Positions 6,890 through 12,108 of a DNA stretch of 12,108 bases are shown here, one piece after another. The position numbers and the translations under genes were made by a program. Position 1 is the stretch's first letter, and each line of letters starts with the position of its first letter. The stretch comes from Asaia bogorensis (GTDB lineage: Bacteria > Pseudomonadota > Alphaproteobacteria > Acetobacterales > Acetobacteraceae): assembly GCA_945886995.1 (NCBI GenBank), contig CAMCZJ010000079.1, forward strand, positions 1 through 12,108. Reading direction: 5' to 3'. The notes beneath the pieces were generated by a model. The model was not told where the DNA came from. It searched no databases and was given only the letters and a program-made list of their open reading frames with translations.

Positions 6890-7497
6890 GCCCTGAACTC
6901 CATCATGCGGGCGACGTAACGGGCCAGCGTGTCTATTTCGATATTGATGCGATCACCGGGCTGCAACGTGCCAAAGCCCGTCATCGCGGCGGTATGGGGG
7001 ATGATGTTGACGCCGAAGGTCGCGCCGTCAACCTCATTCACCGTCAGCGAAACGCCATCAAGGGCTACCGATCCCTTGGGCGCGATGAAAGGCGCCAAAG
7101 CCTCCGGCGCGCGGAAGCGCCAGCGGACTGAGGCATTTTCGGGCGTCGCCGAAATCACCTCCGCCACGCCATCCACATGGCCGGAGACCAAATGCCCGCC
7201 CAATTCATCGCCAAGCTTCAGCGCGCGTTCCAGATTGACCTTGGAGCCTTTCTTCCAGCCGCCCAAAGTGGTTTTGGCGACCGTCTCAGCCGAGGCATCC
7301 ACGCTGAAGGAATCCGCCGAAAGCTGCACCACCGTCAGGCAGACGCCCGAACAGCAAATGGAAGCGCCCAGGACAGCCGGCGTTGGTTGCAGCAGGAAAT
7401 CGGGGGTCACGCCCATCACCAGGCGCAGATCATGCCCGCCGCCGATCGGCTGCACCTCTCTGACCGTGCCAAGGGCCGTGACGATACCGGTGAACAT
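6886..7497 (-). CDS. ribE: Riboflavin synthase, alpha subunit
   Basis: 203 aa, the usual length. It dismutates two molecules of 6,7-dimethyl-8-ribityllumazine to riboflavin and the pyrimidine recycled by RibH. Two homologous beta-barrel halves are visible. The N-terminal half begins M-F-T-G-I-V (1-6) with C-S-G-V-C-L-T-V at 49-56 and G-G-H-L-V-S-G-H-V-D-G at 100-110. The C-terminal half has D-G-V-S-L-T-V-N at 147-154 and I-P-H-T at 166-169. A-R-Y-V-A-R at 192-197 is the trimerisation-helix type ending. The frame is open 45 codons further upstream into ribD, but the M-F-T-G-I-V start is invariant in the family and has a GAGG 9 nt upstream. It starts 4 nt after the ribD stop and its own stop overlaps the ribB start (ATGA 6886-6889). 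Confidence 0.97.
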   Translation of the reverse strand: MFTGIVTALGTVREVQPIGGGHDLRLVMGVTPDFLLQPTPAVLGASICCSGVCLTVVQLSADSFSVDASAETVAKTTLGGWKKGSKVNLERALKLGDELGGHLVSGHVDGVAEVISATPENASVRWRFRAPEALAPFIAPKGSVALDGVSLTVNEVDGATFGVNIIPHTAAMTGFGTLQPGDRINIEIDTLARYVARMMEFRA

Positions 7498-7501
7498 GGC
7501 G

Positions 7502-8605
7502 CTAATCCTCGATCCGTTCGAATTCAGAGAGCATATCATCGCCAAGCGCCCTTTGGGCGGTGCGACGAAAACGAGGCATGGCGCTGAGCGCGGCAAGACG
7601 CAAGCCCTCAGTTGCCGGATGCCCATCGCCACCCATCACGGCGGGGGCATGAAACCAGGCCAGCCGGTCCACCAGGCCCTGCCGGAGCAGCGCCGCCGCA
7701 AGCCCTGCGCCGCCTTCGGCCAGCACGCGCGTCACGCCACGCCGGCCAAGGGCGCGGAGCAAAGACGGTAGATCAAGCCCGCCAGCCGCATGGGCCGGCA
7801 CGGTCACAATATCCGCACCGGCTTCCATGAAGGGCGCCTGCGCCGCCGGCGGATGGCCGGGCGCGGTGATGATAAGCACCGGCGCCACGCCCGCGCTTTG
7901 CACCAACCGGGCGCCTGGCGGCGTGCGCAGCCTGGCATCCGCCACCAAGCGCAGCATGGGCACGCGCTCCATCCCTGGAATCCGGCAGGTCAGGTCCGGA
8001 TCATCCGCCAGCACGGTGCCGGAGCCCACCAGAATTGCATCATGCCGCGCGCGCAGCGCATGCACTTCGCGCCGTGCAGCCGCGCCAGTGATCCATCGGC
8101 TTTCACCGGCAGCCGTCGCGATGCGGCCATCCAGCGTGGAGGCAAGCTTCAGCGTCACCACCGGCATGCCCGCCTGGATGCGGCGGAAAAACCCAGCATT
8201 GAGCGCGCGGGCTTCCGCTTCCAGCAGGCCTTCTTCCACGGCAATCCCGGCACCGCGCAGCATGGCAAGGCCGCGGCCATTCACGCGCGGATCGGGATCA
8301 CGCATCGCCATCACCACGCGGGTGATGCCGGCCTCGGCCAAAGCCTCACAACAGGGGGGTGTTCGGCCGTGATGGGAACAGGGCTCAAGCGTGACATAGG
8401 CTGTTGCACCGCGCGCAGCATCTCCAGCACGGCGCAGCGCTTCGGTTTCCGCATGGGGGCGCCCGCCGGGCTGGGTCCAGCCGCGGCCTATCACGCGGCC
8501 TTCCTTCACCAGCACGCAGCCCACAGCAGGGTTTGGCCAGGCATTGCCCAGCCCCCGCCGCGCCAGGGCGAGTGCCGCGCGCATGTGAAGCAGATCATCA
8601 TTCAT
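7502..8605 (-). CDS. ribD: Bifunctional diaminohydroxyphosphoribosylaminopyrimidine deaminase / 5-amino-6-(5-phosphoribosylamino)uracil reductase
   Basis: 367 aa, standard for bifunctional RibD. The N-terminal cytidine-deaminase-like domain (about 1-145) carries the zinc motif H-A-E at 51-53 and P-C-S-H-H-G-R-T-P-P-C at 75-85 (zinc ligands H51, C76, C85). The C-terminal NADPH-dependent reductase domain shows L-K-L-A-S-T-L-D-G-R-I-A at 152-163, G-S-G-T-V-L-A-D-D-P at 194-203 and L-A-E-G-G further on. It performs the second and third steps of riboflavin synthesis on the product of GTP cyclohydrolase II. It starts 33 nt after the nrdR stop, the largest gap inside the operon, and lacks a strong Shine-Dalgarno. 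The gap is far too short for an FMN riboswitch. Its end carries the RBS of ribE. Confidence 0.97.
   Translation of the reverse strand: MNDDLLHMRAALALARRGLGNAWPNPAVGCVLVKEGRVIGRGWTQPGGRPHAETEALRRAGDAARGATAYVTLEPCSHHGRTPPCCEALAEAGITRVVMAMRDPDPRVNGRGLAMLRGAGIAVEEGLLEAEARALNAGFFRRIQAGMPVVTLKLASTLDGRIATAAGESRWITGAAARREVHALRARHDAILVGSGTVLADDPDLTCRIPGMERVPMLRLVADARLRTPPGARLVQSAGVAPVLIITAPGHPPAAQAPFMEAGADIVTVPAHAAGGLDLPSLLRALGRRGVTRVLAEGGAGLAAALLRQGLVDRLAWFHAPAVMGGDGHPATEGLRLAALSAMPRFRRTAQRALGDDMLSEFERIED
7507..7510 (-). promoter_or_regulatory. Ribosome binding site deciding the ribE start
   Basis: GAGG on the minus strand lies 9 nt upstream of the ATG at 7497, inside the last codons of ribD. It supports the short riboflavin synthase N-terminus (M-F-T-G-I-V) over the longer open frame. 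Confidence 0.65.
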
Positions 8606-8638
8606 CGCAGCATCATGACGGCAAGCGCCAAAGCAGCG

Positions 8639-9094
8639 CTATTCCTTCCGCCCCAATTCGCCCAAAAAGGACTGGAAATCCTTCGCCTCGCCAAAATTGC
8701 GATAGACGCTGGCGAAGCGCACATAGGCCACCTGGTCCAATTCCTTCAGCGTTTCCATGACAATCTCCCCGATCTTGTTGGAGGGGATCTCGCTCTCGCC
8801 TTCGGTTTCCAGTCGGCGCTGGATGGAATTGACCAGTTTTTCGATACGGTCCTCATCTACCGGGCGCTTGCGCAAAGCGACACGGATGGACCGCGCGAGT
8901 TTTTCACGTTCAAACGGCACGCGCCGCCCATCGGTCTTGATGATGGTAATTTCGCGCAGTTGCACACGTTCAAAAGTGGTGAAACGCGCGCCGCATTCTG
9001 TGCAGGCCCGGCGACGGCGAATGGCCGCGCCATCTTCCGCCGGGCGGCTATCCTTGACCTGCGTATCCTCAAATCCGCAGAAGGGGCACTTCAT
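8639..9094 (-). CDS. nrdR: Transcriptional repressor NrdR
   Basis: 151 aa, canonical. The N-terminal zinc ribbon has C3-x2-C6 and C31-x2-C34. The ATP-cone domain begins around residue 46 (I-T-I-I-K-T-D-G-R) and runs to about 136, with R-x-F-A-S-V-Y-R-N-F at its end. NrdR senses ATP/dATP and represses ribonucleotide reductase operons by binding paired NrdR boxes. No nrd gene lies in this window, so it acts in trans; I did not recognise a NrdR box pair here. The start overlaps the glyA stop (ATGA at 9091-9094) and no clear RBS is present, indicating translational coupling. glyA-nrdR-ribD is a recurrent arrangement in alphaproteobacteria. Confidence 0.98.
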   Translation of the reverse strand: MKCPFCGFEDTQVKDSRPAEDGAAIRRRRACTECGARFTTFERVQLREITIIKTDGRRVPFEREKLARSIRVALRKRPVDEDRIEKLVNSIQRRLETEGESEIPSNKIGEIVMETLKELDQVAYVRFASVYRNFGEAKDFQSFLGELGRKE

Positions 9095-10428
9095 GCCGGA
9101 TAGATCGGGAAGCGATGGCAGAGTTCCATCACCCGCGCCTTCACCGAAGCTTCCACCGCGCTATTGCCGGCTTCATCATTGGCCCGCGCCGCGCCATCCA
9201 ATACTTCGCCGATCAGCTTGCCGATCTGGCGGAATTCCGCCTCTCCAAAGCCGCGCGTGGTGCCGGCGGGTGTGCCAAGGCGCACACCCGATGTCACCAT
9301 CGGCTTTTCGGGGTCGAAGGGAATGGCGTTCTTGTTGCAGGTCAGATGCGCGCGATTGAGCGCCGCTTCCGCGACCTTCCCAGTCAGCTTCTTTGGCCGC
9401 AAATCCACCAACAACAAGTGATTATCCGTGCCACCCGTCACCAGGTCCAAACCCTGCGCCTGCAATTCACCCGCCAGCGCCTTGGCATTAGCGACGATCT
9501 GGCGCGAATAGGTGCGGAATTCCGGGCGCAGCGCTTCCCCGAACGCCACCGCCTTGGCCGCGATTACATGCATCAGCGGCCCGCCTTGCAGGCCGGGGAA
9601 TACGGCGCTGTTGAACTTCTTCGCGAGCGCTTCGTCATTCGTCAGAATCATGCCGCCGCGCGGGCCACGCAAAGTTTTGTGCGTGGTGGTGGTGGCCACA
9701 TGCGCATGCGGGAAGGGCGAAGGATGCGCGCCACCCGCCACCAGCCCCGCGAAATGCGCCATATCCACCAGGAAATAGGCACCGACTTCATCGGCAATGG
9801 CGCGGAAGGCGGCGAAATCCCAAATGCGGGCATAGGCGCTGCCGCCGGCGATGATCAGCTTCGGCTTCGCTTCACGCGCAATGCGCGCCACTTCCGCCAT
9901 ATCAATCTGCTGGTCTTCGCGCCGCACAGTATAGGGCACCGGCTTGAACCATTTGCCGGAAAGATTGGCGAGTGACCCATGCGTCAAATGCCCGCCTGCG
10001 GCCAGATCAAGCCCCATGAAGCAATCACCCGGCTGCAATAGCGCGAGGAACACTGCCTGGTTCGCTTGCGCGCCCGAATGCGGCTGCACATTGGCAAAGC
10101 CGCAGTCAAACAGCTTGCAGGCGCGTTCAATGGCCAGACGTTCGGCAATATCCACCGCCTCGCAGCCACCATAATAGCGCCGGCCCGGATAGCCTTCGGC
10201 GTATTTATTCGTCATCACCGACCCCTGCGCTTCCATCACGGCGCGGGAGACGATGTTTTCTGATGCGATCAGCTCAATCCCATCCTGTTCGCGTTCCAAT
10301 TCCTGCGCCACGGCGGCGGCGATTTCAGGATCGGATGCAGCGAGGCTTGCGGTGAAGAAGCCAGCGGGGGGCGGGGCGGCGCCGAGGCCTTCCGGCGCAC
10401 GGACCAGGGCAGGGAGGAGGGTTCTCAT
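9091..10428 (-). CDS. glyA: Serine hydroxymethyltransferase
   Basis: 445 aa. This PLP enzyme interconverts serine plus tetrahydrofolate with glycine plus 5,10-methylene-tetrahydrofolate. Key motifs are I-E-L-I-A-S-E-N at 51-58, K-Y-A-E-G-Y-P-G-R-R-Y-Y-G-G at 75-88, V-D-M-A-H-F-A-G-L at 221-229 and T-T-T-T-H-K-T-L-R-G-P-R at 246-257, where K251 forms the Schiff base with PLP. The N-terminus is about 20 residues longer than in E. coli GlyA and rich in Ala/Pro. No other ATG, GTG or TTG lies in that stretch, so the ATG overlapping the rpiB stop (ATGA at 10425-10428) is the only reasonable start. There is no Shine-Dalgarno, so translation is probably coupled to rpiB. Confidence 0.97.
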   Translation of the reverse strand: MRTLLPALVRAPEGLGAAPPPAGFFTASLAASDPEIAAAVAQELEREQDGIELIASENIVSRAVMEAQGSVMTNKYAEGYPGRRYYGGCEAVDIAERLAIERACKLFDCGFANVQPHSGAQANQAVFLALLQPGDCFMGLDLAAGGHLTHGSLANLSGKWFKPVPYTVRREDQQIDMAEVARIAREAKPKLIIAGGSAYARIWDFAAFRAIADEVGAYFLVDMAHFAGLVAGGAHPSPFPHAHVATTTTHKTLRGPRGGMILTNDEALAKKFNSAVFPGLQGGPLMHVIAAKAVAFGEALRPEFRTYSRQIVANAKALAGELQAQGLDLVTGGTDNHLLLVDLRPKKLTGKVAEAALNRAHLTCNKNAIPFDPEKPMVTSGVRLGTPAGTTRGFGEAEFRQIGKLIGEVLDGAARANDEAGNSAVEASVKARVMELCHRFPIYPA

Positions 10429-10892
10429 GACGTTGTTTTTGCGCCCGCCGCGCCCTGCTTGGCAAGCGCCGGATCGAGTTTTTGTACCCGCCCTAAATGC
10501 CGTCCGCCTTCGAATGGGGCGGCCAAAAAGGCACGGATGGCATCCAGCGCGACCTCGATCCCCGTCGTGCGGGCGCCAAGGCAGGCGATGTTGGCGTTGT
10601 TATGGGCGCGGGTGAGCCGTGCTTCGGTCGCGTTATGGAGCACGGCAGCGCGAATGCCGGGGTGGCGATTGGCGGCGATTGCCATGCCAATTCCGGTGCC
10701 GCAGACCAGAATGCCGAAGCCCTCAGTGCCCGCCACCCGGGCGCAGACCGCATGGGCGAAGTCCGGGTAATCCACCGATGCTGTGCCATGCGTGCCGAGA
10801 TCGTCAAACGCCAGCCCCTCGGCTTCCAAAGCGGCCTTCAGCGCCTGTTTGAGCGGCAAGCCAGCATGGTCAGAGGCGATGGGGATGGGCAT
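10425..10892 (-). CDS. rpiB: Ribose 5-phosphate isomerase B
   Basis: 155 aa of the RpiB/LacAB family, interconverting ribose 5-phosphate and ribulose 5-phosphate. Motifs are S-D-H-A-G at 7-11, D-Y-P-D-F-A at 41-46, C-G-T-G-I-G at 64-69 with the catalytic-base cysteine C64, the H-N pair at 97-98, and N-I-A-C-L-G-A-R at 101-108. Ribulose 5-phosphate is also the substrate of RibB in the same operon, which gives a possible metabolic reason for the linkage (inference). A good RBS (GGAG, plus 10902-10905) lies 9 nt upstream. It follows lipB after 68 nt and is the first gene of the coupled run, so a promoter may lie in that gap or upstream of lipB. Confidence 0.96.
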   Translation of the reverse strand: MPIPIASDHAGLPLKQALKAALEAEGLAFDDLGTHGTASVDYPDFAHAVCARVAGTEGFGILVCGTGIGMAIAANRHPGIRAAVLHNATEARLTRAHNNANIACLGARTTGIEVALDAIRAFLAAPFEGGRHLGRVQKLDPALAKQGAAGAKTTS

Positions 10893-10901
10893 GGGCGGGG
10901 G

Positions 10902-10905
10902 CTCC
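10902..10905 (-). promoter_or_regulatory. Ribosome binding site of rpiB, first gene of the coupled operon
   Basis: GGAG on the minus strand, 9 nt before the rpiB ATG. It is the clearest Shine-Dalgarno at the head of the operon; glyA and nrdR, which follow by ATGA overlap, lack one, consistent with ribosomes loading here and being passed on. Confidence 0.55.
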
Positions 10906-10954
10906 GTTGGCCGGGAGATGTCGCTTTAACGGAAAAGCCGCCGATTCGCAGCCC

Positions 10955-10977
10955 GGCAGGTCACCCAAAAACCTGCC
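10955..10977 (-). repeat. Perfect 7-bp inverted repeat over the lipB stop codon
   Basis: GGCAGGT (10955-10961) and ACCTGCC (10971-10977) pair perfectly around a 9-nt loop; the lipB stop (plus TCA at 10961-10963) sits at the inner edge of one arm. On the minus strand no T-tract follows directly, and a TTTT occurs only about 20 nt later. It may attenuate or terminate lipB transcription, or protect a 3' end. With 68 nt to rpiB, it would be the boundary between the two units if it terminates. Confidence 0.35.
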
Positions 10978-11623
10978 CCCAAGCCTCGCGCAGCACCTGA
11001 TCCACCTCAGCCATGCTCGCCGCAATGCCGAGTGCATGCAGGCTGGTGACGCCATGCTCGGCTATCCCGCAGGGCACAATGCCGCCGAAATGGCCAAGAT
11101 CCGGCGCCACATTCAAAGCCACGCCATGCCAGGACACCCAGCGCGTCACGCGCACGCCAATCGCGCCAATCTTCGCCTCCTGCCCGCTCGCCTTATCCGC
11201 CACCCAAATGCCCACCCGGCCGTCGCGCCTTTCGCCCTGCAGGCCGAAATGCGCCAGGGTCAGAATCAGCCATTCCTCCAGCCCCGACACAAAGGCGCGG
11301 ACATCGCGCGCGGGGATGCCGCCATGGGGGCGATGCAGGTCAAGCAGCACATACCCCGTGCGTTGCCCCGGCCCGTGATAGGTCCATTGCCCGCCGCGCC
11401 CGGCCTCAAACACCGGAAAGCGGGCGTCGTGCAAATCCTCAGCGCGGGCGGAAGTGCCGGCGGTGTAGCTTGGCGGGTGTTCCACCAGCCACACAGCCTC
11501 CATCGCCGTGCCCGCACGTATGGAAGCGGCGCGGGCTTCCATGCGTGCCAGCGTCTCGGCATAGGGGGTGAGGCCCGGCAGGGTTTCCCATTCAAGGGCG
11601 GGCGTTGATGGCGGCGCGTTCAT
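10961..11623 (-). CDS. lipB: Octanoyltransferase (lipoate-protein ligase B)
   Basis: 220 aa. It transfers the octanoyl group from octanoyl-ACP to the lipoyl domains of 2-oxoacid dehydrogenases and GcvH, the first step of endogenous lipoate synthesis. It shows V-E-H-P-P-S-Y-T-A-G at 47-56, G-R-G-G-Q-W-T-Y-H-G-P-G-Q at 75-87, K151-I-G-A-I-G-V-R with the catalytic lysine, W-H-G-V-A-L-N-V at 165-172 and P-C-G-I at 184-187 with the acyl-accepting C185. The Lys/Cys dyad is thus intact. The ATG at 11623 has only a weak, distant purine stretch upstream. The gene is divergent from tRNA-Leu with 30 nt between, so its 5' end overlaps the tRNA promoter region. GcvH lipoylation and GlyA share one-carbon metabolism, a loose functional link. 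Confidence 0.97.
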   Translation of the reverse strand: MNAPPSTPALEWETLPGLTPYAETLARMEARAASIRAGTAMEAVWLVEHPPSYTAGTSARAEDLHDARFPVFEAGRGGQWTYHGPGQRTGYVLLDLHRPHGGIPARDVRAFVSGLEEWLILTLAHFGLQGERRDGRVGIWVADKASGQEAKIGAIGVRVTRWVSWHGVALNVAPDLGHFGGIVPCGIAEHGVTSLHALGIAASMAEVDQVLREAWGQVFG

Positions 11624-11633
11624 CGGCTATAGC
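11605..11633 (+). promoter_or_regulatory. Probable sigma-70 promoter of tRNA-Leu, overlapping the lipB start
   Basis: TTGATG (11605-11610) and TATAGC (11628-11633) are separated by exactly 17 nt and sit about 20 nt upstream of the mature tRNA 5' end, predicting a short leader. The bases after the -10 are G/C-rich, as in stringently controlled stable-RNA promoters. The lipB start codon on the opposite strand (11621-11623) lies in the spacer, and the -10 is part of the palindrome GCTATAGC (11626-11633). Confidence 0.55.
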
Positions 11634-11653
11634 GCCCGCCTTCTACCTGGTTT

Positions 11654-11739
11654 GCGGCCATGGCGGAATGGTAGACGCGCCAGCTTGAGGTGCTGGTGGG
11701 GGAAACCCCGTGGAAGTTCGAATCTTCTTGGCCGCACCA
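11654..11739 (+). tRNA. tRNA-Leu, anticodon GAG
   Basis: This is a complete class II cloverleaf of 86 nt including an encoded CCA. The acceptor stem is GCGGCCA (11654-11660) with TGGCCGC (11729-11735), discriminator A11736 and CCA 11737-11739. The D stem is GCG/CGC around a loop containing GG. The anticodon stem is CCAGC/GCTGG with the seven-base loop 11685-11691 and anticodon GAG at 11687-11689, reading CUC/CUU. The long variable arm (GGGG/CCCC with GAAA loop) is the leucine/serine hallmark, and the T loop is TTCGAAT closed by a 5-bp stem. All stems pair. It is divergent from lipB and 40 nt upstream of the malic enzyme gene on the same strand. Confidence 0.97.
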
Positions 11740-11744
11740 TATTC

Positions 11745-11758
11745 CACCCTTTTGGGTG
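11745..11758 (+). terminator. Short hairpin between tRNA-Leu and the malic enzyme gene
   Basis: CACCC (11745-11749) and GGGTG (11754-11758) form a 5-bp stem with a T4 loop, 5 nt after the tRNA CCA end, followed only by TT. It could be a weak terminator or a 3'-processing signal. It is too weak to exclude read-through into the malic enzyme gene. Confidence 0.35.
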
Positions 11759-11779
11759 TTGCCGGGTAAGGGTGCCCTC

Positions 11780-12108
11780 ATGGATGATGATTTCCGCAAA
11801 GCCGCGCTGGATTACCACCGGCTACCCCGCCCCGGGAAGCTTTCCATCATGCCGACCAAGCGGATGGAAACCCAACGGGATCTTGGCTTGGCTTATTCCC
11901 CCGGCGTTGCCGCCGCGTGCGAGGCGATAGCCGCCGACCCGCGCGCTGCCTTTGACTATACCGCGCGCGGCAATCTGGTGGCGGTGATTACCAATGGCAC
12001 GGCGGTGCTGGGGCTTGGTTCCATTGGGGCGCTTGCGTCCAAACCCGTGATGGAAGGCAAGGCGGTTCTGTTTCAGAAATTCGCCGGCATTGATTCGATT
12101 GACATCGA
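11780..12108 (+). CDS. maeB: NADP-dependent malic enzyme, N-terminal part (gene continues beyond window)
   Basis: 109 complete codons are visible; the gene runs off the right edge. The N-terminus carries P-R-P-G-K-L at 16-21, then D-L-G-L-A-Y-S-P-G-V-A at 34-44 (Y39 is the catalytic-tyrosine position), G-N-L-V-A-V-I-T-N-G-T-A-V-L-G-L-G at 64-80, and M-E-G-K-A-V-L-F at 91-98 with the conserved lysine K94. These are the malic N-terminal domain signatures; the enzyme decarboxylates malate to pyruvate, reducing NADP+. Bacterial MaeB proteins often carry a C-terminal phosphotransacetylase-like domain, which would lie outside the window. AAGGG (11768-11772) lies 7 nt upstream of the ATG. The gene may share transcription with the upstream tRNA or have its own promoter; none is obvious in the 40-nt gap. 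Confidence 0.93.
   Translation, partial: MDDDFRKAALDYHRLPRPGKLSIMPTKRMETQRDLGLAYSPGVAAACEAIAADPRAAFDYTARGNLVAVITNGTAVLGLGSIGALASKPVMEGKAVLFQKFAGIDSIDI

Noticed and set aside
7498..7632. 45-codon upstream extension of riboflavin synthase
   Set aside because: It overlaps the end of ribD; the family starts at M-F-T-G-I-V and a GAGG is correctly placed for that ATG.
7790..9103. Long plus-strand open frame (437 codons) antisense to ribD and nrdR
   Set aside because: GC-rich DNA gives long antisense frames. The translation is low-complexity in Arg/His/Ala, shows no family motif, and the opposite strand holds two unmistakable genes.
9115..9975. Plus-strand frame antisense to glyA (286 codons)
   Set aside because: Mirror of a well-conserved enzyme; no recognisable motifs and no RBS.
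11654..11739. tRNA-Leu as an integrative-element attachment site
   Set aside because: The tRNA is intact, but there is no integrase gene nearby and I saw no duplicate of its 3' end in the window.

Overview
The window looks like chromosomal core genome from a GC-rich alphaproteobacterium. The protein sequences and the rpiB-glyA-nrdR-rib-nusB-thiL gene order suggest Rhodospirillales/Acetobacteraceae; this is a judgement from family resemblance, not from a search. Coding density is very high. The longest stretch without a gene is about 171 bases (2996-3166), and I see no mobile element, CRISPR array, rRNA or phage module.

Left part (1-3799), accessory-like. A minus-strand pair encodes a DMT/EamA-type exporter and, overlapping it by 4 nt, a DAO-family FAD amine/amino-acid oxidase. 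Next comes a minus-strand histidine phosphatase of somewhat lower GC, then a divergent plus-strand flavin-reductase-like FMN protein. At the extreme left edge there may be the first six codons of another minus-strand gene.

Central part (3806-10892), all on the minus strand and read right to left: rpiB, glyA, nrdR, ribD, ribE, ribB(X), ribH, nusB, thiL. Five junctions are ATGA stop/start overlaps and the other gaps are 33, 4 and 8 nt, so this looks like one translationally coupled operon. It joins pentose phosphate isomerisation, one-carbon/serine metabolism, ribonucleotide-reductase regulation, late riboflavin synthesis, an antitermination factor and thiamine-phosphate kinase. The ribB product has a normal DHBP synthase half, but its GTP cyclohydrolase II-like half lacks the zinc cysteines and the substrate loop. 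It is therefore a RibBX-type protein, and the true GTP cyclohydrolase II should be encoded elsewhere.

Right part (10955-12108): lipB (minus) lies 68 nt upstream of rpiB. It is divergent from a plus-strand tRNA-Leu(GAG), whose probable sigma-70 promoter overlaps the lipB start codon. After the tRNA comes the 5' part of an NADP-dependent malic enzyme gene that runs off the right edge.

I found no clearly new biological system. The points most worth a second look are the degenerate RibBX domain, the tightly coupled operon without an apparent FMN riboswitch, and the tRNA promoter embedded at the lipB start.
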